From contig NZ_MUYK01000003.1 in assembly GCF_002155685.1 (NCBI RefSeq), forward strand, positions 62,001 through 126,000: a stretch of DNA of 64,000 bases, read 5' to 3'. Each line of letters begins with the position of its first letter. The stretch's first letter is position 1. The notes under the pieces are model-generated. The model searched no databases. It worked only from the letters and a program-made list of their open reading frames with translations, and was not told where the DNA came from. Below, piece after piece: positions 20,349 to 30,998 of this stretch. Origin of the DNA: Erythrobacter colymbi. Lineage in GTDB: Bacteria > Pseudomonadota > Alphaproteobacteria > Sphingomonadales > Sphingomonadaceae. Both the position numbers and the translations under genes were made by a program.

Positions 20349-21125
20349 TCAGTCCTTCGCCGCGCGCTTGCGCAGCCGCACCGCCGGCTCGACATTGGGG
20401 CCGAGCGGGTGGGTGTGCGGATCGACCGCCGGTTCGGGCGCCTCACGCTCTGCCAGCATCGCCTTCATCAGCGCCATTTCCTCGCGCATCGCCGCGATCT
20501 CGGCCTCGAGCTTCTCCACGCAGTCGCGGTTCGAGCGGCCCTGTTCGTCGCAGGGCGGATCATCGCAAGGGGTGCCATAGGGGATGAATTCGCGCAGCCA
20601 CTGGTCGGCAGGCACGAGGGTCGAGCGGGCCTTGAGGCCGATCATGGTCGCGCCCGCGGGCACATCGTCGGTGACGACCGCATTGGCCCCCACCCGCGCA
20701 CGCTCGCCCACGACGATCGGCCCGATGATCTGCGCGCCCGATCCGATGATGACATTGTCCTGAAGCGTCGGGTGGCGCTTGCCGCCCTTGCCGTTGGCCG
20801 GATTGGTCCCGCCGAGCGTGACGCATTGGTAGATCGTGACATTGTCGCCGATCTCCGCGGTCTCGCCGATCACGGTGAAGCCGTGGTCGATGAAGAAGTT
20901 CTTGCCGATGGTCGCGCCCGGATGGATGTCGATCGCGGTCAGCAGGCGCGAGATGTGGTTCACCACCCGAGCGAGGAAATACATCCGCGCCTCGAACAGC
21001 CAGTGCGCGATGCGGTGGAAGCCCAGCGCCCAGACGCCGGGGTAGAGCAGGATCTCCCAGCGCGAACGCGGCGCGGGGTCGCGGGCGCGCACGGAGTCCA
21101 GATAGCTGACCAGTTGCTCGAACAT
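20349..21125 (-). CDS. cysE: Serine O-acetyltransferase
   Basis: A 258-aa protein; the start at 21125 follows GAGGGGC and gives MFEQLVSYLDSVRARDPAPR, the N-terminus of the short (EpsC-type) serine acetyltransferases. The left-handed beta-helix has IHPGATIGKNFFIDHGFTVI, the catalytic His in the DHG motif, and VTLGGT. It acetylates serine with acetyl-CoA as the first step of cysteine synthesis. A C-terminal extension of about 75 residues contains CDDPPCDEQGRSNRDC and a predicted coiled coil (KLEAEIAAMREEMALMKAML) that is absent from standard short forms. Confidence 0.9.
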   Translation of the reverse strand: MFEQLVSYLDSVRARDPAPRSRWEILLYPGVWALGFHRIAHWLFEARMYFLARVVNHISRLLTAIDIHPGATIGKNFFIDHGFTVIGETAEIGDNVTIYQCVTLGGTNPANGKGGKRHPTLQDNVIIGSGAQIIGPIVVGERARVGANAVVTDDVPAGATMIGLKARSTLVPADQWLREFIPYGTPCDDPPCDEQGRSNRDCVEKLEAEIAAMREEMALMKAMLAEREAPEPAVDPHTHPLGPNVEPAVRLRKRAAKD

Positions 21126-21181
21126 CGCCCCTCGCTTTTCCCACCAATGCGCCGCCGATGCAATCGCGCGTGCGCAGACCT

Positions 21182-21835
21182 TCAGAGCAGGCGCTGCTGC
21201 TCGGGCCCGTGGAGGGCCTCGAGCGCCGCGCGCCACACAGACATGGTGGCAGGTGTCTGGCGTTCAAGGGATATGCGGTCGATTGCGGCGACCAGCGCCT
21301 CGATCGCGGCGAAGCTGCGGGTGGTGCGCGGTACGCAGTAATCGGCCGCACCCTCGGACAGGGCGAGCCCGCGCCGCTCGGCATGGGCGAGGATCAGCTC
21401 GCCTGCCATGAGGTCGTCGGGCGCGGCGATTTCGAGCTGGAGCGATCCGCCGATGCGCGAGGCAAGGTCGGGGAGCGTGATGCGCCATCCCCCGTGCTCG
21501 CCATCGCGGTTGGCGATCAGCAGCAGCGCCCCGCCCTCCCGTGTACCGCCCTGCTGCACCGCGTTCCAGCGGTGGAACAGCGCGGTCTCGTCGAGGGTCT
21601 CGGCATCGTCGATCACTTCGAGCGTCTCGCCGTGGAGCCCCTGCGCCCAGCGGCCGAGCAGCGATTTGCCCGAGCGCGGCGGGCCGGTCAGCACGGCGAC
21701 ATGGAACGGCCAGCGCTCCGGGGCCTGGAGCGCCTCGATCACCGCGGCATTGGCATCGCCCACCACGATCCGCTGCGCCGCCCCGGCGGGCGCGCGCGCG
21801 GATAGCGGCAGGGCGATCTGGGACGGCTCGCTCAC
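21182..21835 (-). CDS. Hda-like DnaA regulatory inactivator
   Basis: A 217-aa DnaA-related AAA+ protein without the DNA-binding domain IV of DnaA. The start is a GTG at 21835, 13 nt after the upstream stop. The N-terminus SQIALPL is a clamp-binding motif of the QL[SP]LPL type found in Hda. The P-loop is GPPRSGKS at residues 51-58 and a Walker-B-like VIDDAE follows. Hda with the sliding clamp stimulates DnaA-ATP hydrolysis and prevents re-initiation; in alphaproteobacteria the orthologue is called HdaA. It is co-directional with the DUF2066-like gene upstream. Confidence 0.85.
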   Translation of the reverse strand: MSEPSQIALPLSARAPAGAAQRIVVGDANAAVIEALQAPERWPFHVAVLTGPPRSGKSLLGRWAQGLHGETLEVIDDAETLDETALFHRWNAVQQGGTREGGALLLIANRDGEHGGWRITLPDLASRIGGSLQLEIAAPDDLMAGELILAHAERRGLALSEGAADYCVPRTTRSFAAIEALVAAIDRISLERQTPATMSVWRAALEALHGPEQQRLL

Positions 21836-21848
21836 CGGCTGCGCGCCC

Positions 21849-23138
21849 TCAGCGGCTGATGGCGAGCGCGTTCGCTCCGCGCCGCACGTTGAACCCGCGC
21901 GCTTCGAGAGCGGCGGCGAGTTCGTCGAGCGATCCGGCAAAGCTCACGCTCATCACCGATGTGCCGCCGATCGCGGTGCTGGTGACGCCGAGCCCCCGCA
22001 CGCCGCCCGTGCCGCGCACCGCGCCGAGCGCCGCGTCGTAAGAGGCCGCATCGGGGGTGGCGAACTGGACGGTGATGTTGCGCACCGCGGCCTCGCCCGG
22101 CTCGACGCCGGTGACGGGCAGCGCCTCGATCCGCGGCACCGCGCCGGCGGCGATGGCGGCCTCGGCTGCGCGACGGGCCTGCGCGGCGCGGCCGATTTCG
22201 ATCAGGCGCTCGATGGCCGGGTCAATCGCCCCGCCCGCGCCGATCCTGAGGCTCGGGTCGGGCTTGAGCTTGCCCGAGGCGAGCGCGCCGGTGAAGATCT
22301 GGTCCATCCGCTCCACCGCCTGCGCCAGCATCTCGGGCACGGCGTCGGGGTTGTCGGCCTTGAGGGTGAAGGTATCGAGCGGGCGGCTGTCGGGGCCGTA
22401 ACGCGCGGTGAAGGTGCCGCTCACCGGCCCGCCAGGGAACTGGTGGTCGAGCCGCGCATAGGCCATCAGCACGTCGGTCGCGCCATACTGGTCGAGGGTC
22501 GAGCGCCACCAGCCGCGGCTGTGGCGACCGGTCTGGCCGAAATTGACCAGCAGCGAATCGCCCCCCGCACCCGAAAGGCGCACGTAATCGATCCGGCTCG
22601 CCCCCGGATTGAACTCGGCCCAGGCGCGCTGCCACGGGTTGCGCTGTTCGAAGGTGATGTAGGCCCCGCCGCTCTCGACCACGGGGATCAGCAGCAAGGG
22701 TGCCGAGCGCGTCGCCTGCGCCGCCCCGCCGAGATAGGCGCCCGCGCGCTGGCGGTCGAACACCACGCCGAGCGTGGCGATGTATCGCCGCGGCCCGAGC
22801 CGCTCCTTCTCGATCACGATCGCCGAGACCAGCCCGTCGAGCTGGCTGTCGGAAAGCTTGGGGCCTTTCAGCTTCTCCCACGCCTTGCGCTGCGCCTCGC
22901 GCCAGCCGTTGGTGCGCGCGTCCTCGGCGCTCTTGCCCTGCACGTCGACGCTGATGCCCTTGACCTCGATGTCGGAGCTGGCGGCAGTCGGCGCGATCCC
23001 GCGCTCGCCCGCAACCTGCGCGACCAGCGCATAGCCGCCCCCCAGCAGCGCCAGCGCCGCCGCCGCACCGGCCAGCCAGCGCCGCGATGCTCGGGAGGGG
23101 GTGGCGAACGTGCCGGGAAGGGAAAGCGATACGCGCAT
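21849..23138 (-). CDS. DUF2066-like exported protein
   Basis: A 429-aa protein with an N-terminal membrane segment (about residues 20-42) and a long periplasmic part. The opening [33 protein letters not shown], then [33 protein letters not shown], resembles the DUF2066 arrangement; the C-terminal about 80 residues look like a separate ferredoxin-fold (HMA-like) domain. The function is unknown. It lies between purM and hda; a DUF2066 gene occurs in the same place in several gammaproteobacteria, so the neighbourhood is old. It diverges from purM. Confidence 0.7.
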   Translation of the reverse strand: MRVSLSLPGTFATPSRASRRWLAGAAAALALLGGGYALVAQVAGERGIAPTAASSDIEVKGISVDVQGKSAEDARTNGWREAQRKAWEKLKGPKLSDSQLDGLVSAIVIEKERLGPRRYIATLGVVFDRQRAGAYLGGAAQATRSAPLLLIPVVESGGAYITFEQRNPWQRAWAEFNPGASRIDYVRLSGAGGDSLLVNFGQTGRHSRGWWRSTLDQYGATDVLMAYARLDHQFPGGPVSGTFTARYGPDSRPLDTFTLKADNPDAVPEMLAQAVERMDQIFTGALASGKLKPDPSLRIGAGGAIDPAIERLIEIGRAAQARRAAEAAIAAGAVPRIEALPVTGVEPGEAAVRNITVQFATPDAASYDAALGAVRGTGGVRGLGVTSTAIGGTSVMSVSFAGSLDELAAALEARGFNVRRGANALAISR

Positions 23139-23206
23139 GGGAAAAGCCCAAGTCCTTTGCCCAAAGGCGGGTGGAATTCCAAGCGCGAAAGGCTATGGGA
23201 CTGCGC

Positions 23207-24325
23207 ATGACTTCGGGGACAAACGAGAGCAAGCCGCAAGGCTCGGGCTACACCTATGCCGATGCGGGCGTGTCGATCGCTGCGGGCAATGCGCTGGTCA
23301 AAGCCATCGCGCCGCTCGCCAAGGCGACCGCGCGGCCCGGTGCGACCAGCGAGTTGGGCGGCTTCGGCGGGTTCTTCGACCCCAAGGCGGCGGGCTACAA
23401 GGACCCCCTGCTGGTCGCCGCCAATGATGGCGTGGGCACCAAGCTGAAGCTCGCGATCGAGCACGACCGGCACGACACCGTCGGCATCGATCTCGTCGCC
23501 ATGTGCGTCAACGATCTCATCGTGCAGGGCGCCGAGCCGCTGTTCTTCCTCGACTATTTCGCCACGGGCAAGCTCGAGAACGGGGTCGCCGAGCGCGTGA
23601 TCGCGGGGATTGCCGAGGGCTGCAAGCAGGCCGGCTGCGCGCTGATCGGGGGCGAGACGGCGGAAATGCCGGGGATGTATGCGCCGGGCGACTACGACCT
23701 CGCAGGCTTCTGCGTCGGCGCGGTGGAGCGCGGCGAGCAGCTGACGGGCGAAAAGGTTGCGCCGGGCGACGTGCTGCTGGGGCTGGCTTCGAGCGGCGTC
23801 CATTCCAACGGCTATTCGCTGGTGCGCAGGCTCGCGGCGGACAAGGGCTGGAAGCTCAATCGCCCTGCCCTGTTCGATCAGGAGCAACTGCTGATCGACG
23901 CCCTGATCGCGCCGACCCGCATCTATGTCGCAAGCCTCCTGCCGCTGATCCGCGCGGGGTTGCTGAATGCCCTCGCCCATATCACCGGCGGCGGGTTGCT
24001 CGAGAATATCCCGCGCATCCTGCCGGACGGCGCGCACGCCCATGTCGATGCCGACCTGTGGCCCCAGCCGCGCCTGATGGCCTTCCTGCAGGCGCAGGGG
24101 AACATCGAGCCCGAGGAAATGGCCCGCACCTTCAACTGCGGGGTCGGCATGGTGCTCGCCGTCAGCGAAGCCAATGTCGCCGAGGTCACCGAGAAGCTCG
24201 AAGAGGCGGGCGAGACGGTCGTCACCGTCGGCCGGATCGAGAGCGGCGAGAAGGGCTGCACCGTGCGCGGCTCGGTGGAAACGTGGTCCGCCAAGAGCGA
24301 CTGGAGCGCGACGCATGCGGGGTGA
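23207..24325 (+). CDS. purM: Phosphoribosylformylglycinamidine cyclo-ligase (AIR synthetase)
   Basis: A 372-aa PurM, converting FGAM to AIR with ATP in purine synthesis. Visible landmarks are [12 protein letters not shown], the glycine-rich [36 protein letters not shown] and [12 protein letters not shown]. The start chosen (23207) has GGGA 6 nt upstream; an in-frame ATG at 23195 is also possible. It is followed by purN, separated by a palindromic repeat, and is divergent from the DUF2066-like gene. Confidence 0.95.
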   Translation: MTSGTNESKPQGSGYTYADAGVSIAAGNALVKAIAPLAKATARPGATSELGGFGGFFDPKAAGYKDPLLVAANDGVGTKLKLAIEHDRHDTVGIDLVAMCVNDLIVQGAEPLFFLDYFATGKLENGVAERVIAGIAEGCKQAGCALIGGETAEMPGMYAPGDYDLAGFCVGAVERGEQLTGEKVAPGDVLLGLASSGVHSNGYSLVRRLAADKGWKLNRPALFDQEQLLIDALIAPTRIYVASLLPLIRAGLLNALAHITGGGLLENIPRILPDGAHAHVDADLWPQPRLMAFLQAQGNIEPEEMARTFNCGVGMVLAVSEANVAEVTEKLEEAGETVVTVGRIESGEKGCTVRGSVETWSAKSDWSATHAG

Positions 24326-24337
24326 TGCCCGCAAGTC

Positions 24338-24426
24338 CCCCTCCCGCTTGCGGGAGGGGTTAGGGGTGGGCAAGTCATCGTCCCCCCCGCATTCCCACCC
24401 CCAACCCCTCCCGCAAGCGGGAGGGG
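24338..24426. repeat. Palindromic intergenic repeat between purM and purN
   Basis: Two 33-nt inverted arms (24338-24370 and 24394-24426) with a single mismatch and a 23-nt loop. Each arm contains its own palindrome built on CCCTCCCGCTTGCGGGAGGG. A related copy lies at 35886-35963. The right arm ends GGGAGGGGAGAA immediately before the purN GTG, so it supplies the ribosome-binding site. The structure could also act as an attenuator or mRNA stabiliser. Confidence 0.9.
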
Positions 24427-24430
24427 AGAA

Positions 24431-25393
24431 GTGAAGGCCAAAATCGCCGTCCTCATCTCCGGCGCGGGCACCAATATGGCGGCGCTGGTCTATGCCAGCC
24501 GCATGCCGGAGTGCCCCTTTGAGGTGGTATTGGTCACGGGCGACAGGCCCAATGCGACAGGACTCGATCTGGCCGAGGCCGAAGGCGTCCCGGTGGTTCG
24601 TATTCCCAGACCCACACCGAAAGACAAAAGCCAGTTCTTCGCGGCGCTGGAATTGGTGATCGATCAAAGCGGCGCGGATTATATCGTGCTGGCAGGCTTC
24701 ATGCGGATTCTGCCGGAGGAATTTGTTGCGCGATGGGAAGGCCGCATACTCAACATCCACCCGTCGCTGCTACCCAAATACCCGGGGCTCGATACGCACA
24801 GCCGCGCAATCGAGGCCGGTGACAGCCACGCCGGCTGCACCGTCCATGTAGTGACCGCAGCACTCGACGAAGGGCCGATCCTCGGCCAGCTCGCGGTGGC
24901 CATCGCCACCGGCGAAACGCCAGAAACCCTCGCCGCGCGGGTAAAACTCGCAGAGCACCAGCTCTACCCGCGCGCCGTGGCCGATTATGTCAGCCGCTGG
25001 CGCGATCCCGCCGCGTTGCTGGCTCGCGTGCGCGCGCTCGCCCTCGCGCTGCCCGAAACCGACGAACGCGAGAGCCACGGCAGCCCCGGCTTCCGCGTGG
25101 GCGGCGACAAGACCGGCAAATATTTCGCCTATTTCGCCGACCAGCACCACGGCACCCCGCACATCGCGCTCCTGGTCCGCACCGGATCGATGGACGAGCT
25201 CCTCGCGCTGGTCGAAGATCAGCCCGAGGTCTATTTCAAGCCCGCCTATTACGGCGCGAGCGGGTGGGTCGGGATCATCCTCAATCGCCCGGGCGTGGAC
25301 TGGGACGCGGTCGCCGCATGGCTGGAGCGCAGCTGGCGCGGCGCGGCGCCCAAGCGGCTGACGCGGCTGATGGACGTGGCGGACGAGTTTTGA
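24431..25393 (+). CDS. purN: PurN (GAR formyltransferase) fused to a YjbR/MmcQ-like domain
   Basis: A 320-aa two-domain protein. Residues 1 to about 195 are glycinamide ribonucleotide formyltransferase: GAGTNMAALV at 11-20, the catalytic Asn108/His110 in NIHPSLLPKYPG, and Asp146 in ALDEGPI, with the spacing of E. coli PurN. Residues about 205-320 are a MmcQ/YjbR-like domain (ALALPETDERESHGSPGF, YFAYFADQHHGTPHIAL, KPAYYGASGWVGIILN), a fold of unclear function that can bind DNA. PurN alone is normally about 190-215 residues, so the extra domain is a fusion with no stop between. The GTG start uses a Shine-Dalgarno sequence from the repeat. Confidence 0.92.
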   Translation: MKAKIAVLISGAGTNMAALVYASRMPECPFEVVLVTGDRPNATGLDLAEAEGVPVVRIPRPTPKDKSQFFAALELVIDQSGADYIVLAGFMRILPEEFVARWEGRILNIHPSLLPKYPGLDTHSRAIEAGDSHAGCTVHVVTAALDEGPILGQLAVAIATGETPETLAARVKLAEHQLYPRAVADYVSRWRDPAALLARVRALALALPETDERESHGSPGFRVGGDKTGKYFAYFADQHHGTPHIALLVRTGSMDELLALVEDQPEVYFKPAYYGASGWVGIILNRPGVDWDAVAAWLERSWRGAAPKRLTRLMDVADEF

Positions 25394-25686
25394 AGAGGGC
25401 CTTCCTAACCTTGGCCGTTGTCCTGATGCTGACACTCGGCTTGTCTGCGCTGTCAGGATGGCAGACCTATTCCGCACCGATAGATTGCGCCGACAGCGAG
25501 GGACACGGCCCTGACCCCGGCACGCGCGAATGCGAAGCTGCAATCCGGCACAAGATCGAAAACCGGTCCACGATCATCCGCGAAGGATTTCTCGCACCGA
25601 TCCCCTGGTGCTTCGCCGTGCTGGCCTTCGTTCTGTCCGCGCAAGGACTGAGCGGATGGCTCCGATCGCGAGGGATCGAATTCTGA
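25390..25686 (+). CDS. Small membrane protein, unknown function
   Basis: A 98-aa protein if it begins at the TTG overlapping the purN stop (TTGA). It has an N-terminal hydrophobic helix (FLTLAVVLMLTLGLSALSG) and a C-terminal one (APIPWCFAVLAFVLSAQGL) with a hydrophilic loop between, containing two cysteines likely in the periplasm. No family is recognised. Its own stop overlaps the start of the sulfotransferase gene by one base, so purN, this gene and the sulfotransferase appear to be read as one unit. Confidence 0.55.
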   Translation: MKRAFLTLAVVLMLTLGLSALSGWQTYSAPIDCADSEGHGPDPGTRECEAAIRHKIENRSTIIREGFLAPIPWCFAVLAFVLSAQGLSGWLRSRGIEF

Positions 25687-26894
25687 TGCCGCCCCCCACC
25701 CGCAATCACCTGCTCGCCCGCGGGCCACTTGCCGAGAAAGCCAACGATTTCCTCGGCAAAGCGTGGGAGCGCGGCTGGCTTCCTCCGCCCGAGCTTGGTC
25801 CCGACGAGCTCTGGGCGCTGGCCGCCAAGCCCTATGGCGCGCGCGCGGAGGCAGCCGAGCATGGCGGGCGCCCGGAGGAAGACGTCGCCGATTTCCGCGA
25901 GCGGCTGGCGCGGATGCTCGCCGCGGTCGAGGGGGAGGCTGCGCTCAACCCGCTCGGGCGCACGCTGGCATGGGGGCAGCTCGCACGGGTGGTGAAGAAC
26001 CGCCTCGCCCTCGGCGCGCTGTGGCTCGAGCGGCCCGAACTGCTCGACACCCCACTGCCTGCGCCGATCATCGTCATCGGGCATATGCGATCGGGCACGA
26101 CCCGCATCCACACCCTGCTCGCCGCCGATCCGGCGCACTCGCACACCCGCTATTGCGACGCCTATCACCCTGTCCCTGCGCGTTTCGGGATGAACCGGGT
26201 GAAGGCGGCGATGGAGCTGGCGATGCTCGGCCTGCTCAACCCGTGGCTGCAGTCGATCCACCCGATGGCGCCCGCCGCGGTCGAGGAAGAGCTGGCGTGG
26301 ATTTCCGCCGCGCTCCACCATTCGATCTACGAGAGCCAGTGGCATATCCCGAGTTATTCGGCATGGAGCGAGGCGCGCGATCCCCTACCGGTCTACCGCG
26401 AGTTCCGGCGCATCCTGCAGACCGACGCGACACATCGCGGGCTGGCGGATCGCCCCCGCGTGCTCAAGGTCCCGGCCTTTGCAGAGGATCTGGCGACGCT
26501 CCTCGCGCTGTTCCCCGATGCCCGTCTGGTGCTGGCCGAGCGCGAGCACGAGGCCGTGCTCAAGAGCGCGATCAGCCTCGCGGCGAACCAGATGGCGATG
26601 CAGTCGGACGCCTGCTGCCTCGAGGCGATCGAGGCGCGCTGGCGGCACAAGATCGCCCTGCGCGAGGCGCGCATGGCTGCGGCGCTGGAGGGCTGGCACG
26701 GCCCGCAGGCGCGCGCCTGCTTCGATGCGCTGAACGCTAACTGGGAGAGCGCGATCGCGGGGGTCTATGAAGGCCTCGGCCTGCCCCTCACCCCCGAAGC
26801 GCGCGCAGCGATGCACAAGGTCATGGCCGCGAGCGAGGACGGCCACCACCGCCAGCATGCCGAGCAGTTGGCGCGGTTTTCGGCGACCGGATAG
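25686..26894 (+). CDS. Sulfotransferase family protein
   Basis: A 402-aa protein; the ATG at 25686 overlaps the previous stop (TGATG). The PAPS-binding P-loop is recognisable as IIVIGHMRSGTTRIHTLL, and a second landmark, RVLKVPAFAEDLATLLALFPDARLVLAERE, corresponds to the 3'-phosphate-binding region. Members transfer sulfate from PAPS to a hydroxyl or amine; several bacterial relatives have unknown acceptors. It ends just before a terminator shared with ndk. Confidence 0.85.
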   Translation: MPPPTRNHLLARGPLAEKANDFLGKAWERGWLPPPELGPDELWALAAKPYGARAEAAEHGGRPEEDVADFRERLARMLAAVEGEAALNPLGRTLAWGQLARVVKNRLALGALWLERPELLDTPLPAPIIVIGHMRSGTTRIHTLLAADPAHSHTRYCDAYHPVPARFGMNRVKAAMELAMLGLLNPWLQSIHPMAPAAVEEELAWISAALHHSIYESQWHIPSYSAWSEARDPLPVYREFRRILQTDATHRGLADRPRVLKVPAFAEDLATLLALFPDARLVLAEREHEAVLKSAISLAANQMAMQSDACCLEAIEARWRHKIALREARMAAALEGWHGPQARACFDALNANWESAIAGVYEGLGLPLTPEARAAMHKVMAASEDGHHRQHAEQLARFSATG

Positions 26895-26895
26895 C

Positions 26896-26926
26896 AAAAG
26901 GGCCGCCCCATCGGGACGGCCCTTTC
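26896..26926. terminator. Bidirectional terminator between the sulfotransferase gene and ndk
   Basis: Stem AAAGGGCCG-CCCC / GGGA-CGGCCCTTT, with A-run and T-run on either side, lying between two convergent genes. Confidence 0.85.
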
Positions 26927-26948
26927 AATCTCGTCAGACCGGAAGGCC

Positions 26949-27371
<423 letters not shown>

Positions 27372-27538
27372 GGTATGCTCCTGTGAACGTCTTTTTATGG
27401 GAGAGGGATTTGGCCGCGGCCCCTAGATGGTGCGGTGCAGAATGGCAAGACCTGCGCGCGGGGCTGCCTCCGCCCCGGTTCCCCTCCCGCCGTCCGCGTG
27501 GTATGTCGCCTGTGGGGACGCATGAGGGGGGAGACATC

Positions 27539-28177
27539 ATGGACCACGATCACAGACTTTCGCGCCGTCTTTTCGCCGGTGCCGCGTTGACGGCGGTCGG
27601 CCTCGTCGCCGGTGGCAGCATCGCGCGTGCGGCGGCACCGGCGCGGACAGCAGGTGGCCCGCTGGGGCCGTTCTATCCGATCATCCGGCCGGGCGACGAC
27701 GATTTCGACATGACCCAGATCAGGGGTCAGACCGGCCGCGCGCTCGGCCGCGTGATCGAGGTGACGGGCCGCGTGCTCGACCGCAAGGGCAATCCCGTCA
27801 GCGGGGCCGAGCTCGAACTGTGGCAGTGCAATGCCGCGGGCCGCTATGCCCACCCGGGCGATGTGGCGACTGCCCCGCTCGATCCCAATTTCCAAGGCTT
27901 TGCGCGGCTGATGACCGGCGCGAGCGGCGAGTGGCGCGTGCGCACGATCAAGCCCTCGGGCTATGACAGCCCGATCGGCTGGCGCACCCCGCACATCCAC
28001 TTCGACATCAAGGGCCGGCAGGCGCGGCTCATCACCCAGATGTATTTCACCGAGGACTACGCGACCAATTCCAAGGACGCGCTCTACAACGAACTCGGCG
28101 AGGATGCAGTGACCGCTATGGCGCAGCAGCAGGAGGCTGACCGCTACCGCTGGGACATCGTGCTGGGCGACAGCTAA
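27539..28177 (+). CDS. Tat-exported intradiol ring-cleavage dioxygenase-like protein
   Basis: A 212-aa protein with a twin-arginine signal (SRRLFAGAALTAV, residues 8-20) and a catechol/protocatechuate dioxygenase fold. The four Fe(III) ligands expected in the family are visible: Tyr103 (GRYAHPG), Tyr142 (SGYDSP), His152 and His154 (PHIHFD), along with the ELWQCN landmark. Classical PcaG/PcaH enzymes are cytoplasmic; an exported single-subunit form would act in the periplasm, and its substrate is unknown. The start was placed after AGGGGGGAG. No aromatic-degradation genes are nearby. Confidence 0.85.
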   Translation: MDHDHRLSRRLFAGAALTAVGLVAGGSIARAAAPARTAGGPLGPFYPIIRPGDDDFDMTQIRGQTGRALGRVIEVTGRVLDRKGNPVSGAELELWQCNAAGRYAHPGDVATAPLDPNFQGFARLMTGASGEWRVRTIKPSGYDSPIGWRTPHIHFDIKGRQARLITQMYFTEDYATNSKDALYNELGEDAVTAMAQQQEADRYRWDIVLGDS

Positions 28178-28180
28178 GCT

Positions 28181-28675
28181 CTAGCCGCCGCCTGCGCTGA
28201 GCGCGAGCTGCGCGGTCGCGGGGGTGCCTTGCGTGACGGTGAGCGAGACAGTCGCCCTGTCCTTCGCGCGGACGCCCGCGATGGTGCGCGCTTCGGCGGT
28301 GTCGAGGTCGATCTCGATCCGGAACCCTGCCGCCTCGGCCTCGCGCCGGGTGTGGGCGATCACCTCGGGCGCGGGGGCATCCGTCTCGAATGAGAGGAGT
28401 ACGCCCTGCCCGCCCGGCCGCGCGGCGAGCGCATTGCTCGTGACCCGCGCCCCCGGCGGCAGCGTGAAGCCCGGCGGCAAGCTGACCGGAACGGCGGGCC
28501 CTGCGTGCAAGGTCGCCGGGCCATCCTTGCCGTGGATCGTCATGCGGGTCTCGCCGGTGGCGGGATCGACCGTGTGCTCGGCGGTCGGCTGCGCCGCGTC
28601 GCCGGCGTCGTCACAGGCGGCAAGGCTCGCAGCCAGCGCCGCCGCAAGTGCCATCCGCAAAGCCCTGTCGTGCAT
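28181..28675 (-). CDS. Putative lipoprotein, unknown function
   Basis: A 164-aa protein with a lipoprotein signal: hydrophobic residues 6-20 and lipobox LAAC with Cys21. The frame extends upstream of the chosen start, but the lipoprotein signal fixes 28675. The mature part is hydrophilic with a glycine-proline-rich centre (SLPPGFTLPPGARV) and no recognised domain. It is likely the last gene of the pepA-DUF2256-holC direction, about 70 nt after holC. Confidence 0.65.
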   Translation of the reverse strand: MHDRALRMALAAALAASLAACDDAGDAAQPTAEHTVDPATGETRMTIHGKDGPATLHAGPAVPVSLPPGFTLPPGARVTSNALAARPGGQGVLLSFETDAPAPEVIAHTRREAEAAGFRIEIDLDTAEARTIAGVRAKDRATVSLTVTQGTPATAQLALSAGGG

Positions 28676-28746
28676 GGAGTGTGCCCCGCCCCGCCACCAA
28701 GGCTGAGCATCTCGCATCGGGCAGATTCGGGCAAGGGCCTGAAGGT

Positions 28747-29190
28747 TCAGCCCTTCTTGACCCAGCGGCCCTCTTCCTGCGCGAAATAGGCGCGCTCCAC
28801 CCCCTCGCGCCCGTCCTGCGCGCGCCATGCCGTGCGGGCGGCGGGGGCGAGGTCAGGGGGGAAGAGCAGGAACACGCGGGCAAAGCCGGGGACGTCGCGG
28901 AAGGTGCCGTCGGCAAGGATCAGGTGGCTCGCGCCATTGGCGGCGGCAGGCTCGGCGGAAAGCAGGATCGGCTGGCGGTCCGCACCGGGGCTATCGGCCT
29001 CGCCATTCGCCAGAAAGCTCTCGGAAGGCCCCGCCTGCCACAGCGCGCGGGAGATGCTCGCGCGCTGTTCGGCATCGGCCGAGACCACCAGCACCCGCTC
29101 CCCCTGCCCGACCGCGCGCTTGGCGATCAGGGTCACGACCTTCTCGACCGGATCGTCGGTGACCTGCCAGAAATCGAGTTTTGTTGTCAT
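28747..29190 (-). CDS. holC: DNA polymerase III chi subunit
   Basis: A 147-aa HolC. The N-terminus KLDFWQVTDDPVEKVVTLIAKRA, the RVLVVSADAEQRASISRALWQ strand-helix and the C-terminal ARVFLLFPPDL and AQEEGRWVKKG match the chi family. Chi links the clamp loader to single-stranded-DNA-binding protein. It lies downstream of pepA, a common arrangement in proteobacteria, with the DUF2256 gene in between. Confidence 0.92.
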   Translation of the reverse strand: MTTKLDFWQVTDDPVEKVVTLIAKRAVGQGERVLVVSADAEQRASISRALWQAGPSESFLANGEADSPGADRQPILLSAEPAAANGASHLILADGTFRDVPGFARVFLLFPPDLAPAARTAWRAQDGREGVERAYFAQEEGRWVKKG

Positions 29191-29239
29191 CCCATCCTAC
29201 CGCTTCGCTACTTGAGGATGGGATGAGCGATAGCCGAGT

Positions 29240-29389
29240 TCATGACGCGTTCTTCCCCCTGCGGCAGCGGTCGGAACAATACTTCACATTGTCCCAATCC
29301 CGCTCCCACTTCTTGCGCCATGTGAAGGGCAGCCCGCAAGTCAGGCAGGTTTTGGTCGGCAGATCCGACTTACGCCTCATTTTCGGCAT
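29240..29389 (-). CDS. DUF2256 zinc-ribbon-like small protein
   Basis: A 49-aa protein between pepA and hol[16 protein letters not shown], then a CxxC pair ([11 protein letters not shown]), [14 protein letters not shown] and a second SDRC. The four cysteines in a CxxC...CxxxC pattern with the WRKKWERDW signature fit DUF2256. Function is unknown. It starts 12 nt after the pepA stop; the Shine-Dalgarno sequence is weak, so translation may depend on pepA readthrough. The second in-frame ATG (codon 4) is an alternative start. Confidence 0.8.
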   Translation of the reverse strand: MPKMRRKSDLPTKTCLTCGLPFTWRKKWERDWDNVKYCSDRCRRGKNAS

Positions 29390-29401
29390 GAGGCGCTCGC
29401 G

Positions 29402-30862
<1,461 letters not shown>

Positions 30863-30998
30863 GGAAACTCCGAACAACACGAAGCGCCGCGGGAGGAAAG
30901 GCGGCGCTGGCAGGGCGCTGCACCGCCGCGACGAACCACAGCCGGCAGGGGCGCAATGGCGATTGCGATTAGGCGCGAGCGGTGCAATAGGCAAGGCC

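Noticed and set aside
24338..24426. The purM-purN hairpin as a plain terminator
   Set aside because: There is no T-run and purN follows immediately using the right arm as its ribosome-binding site, so full termination would silence purN.
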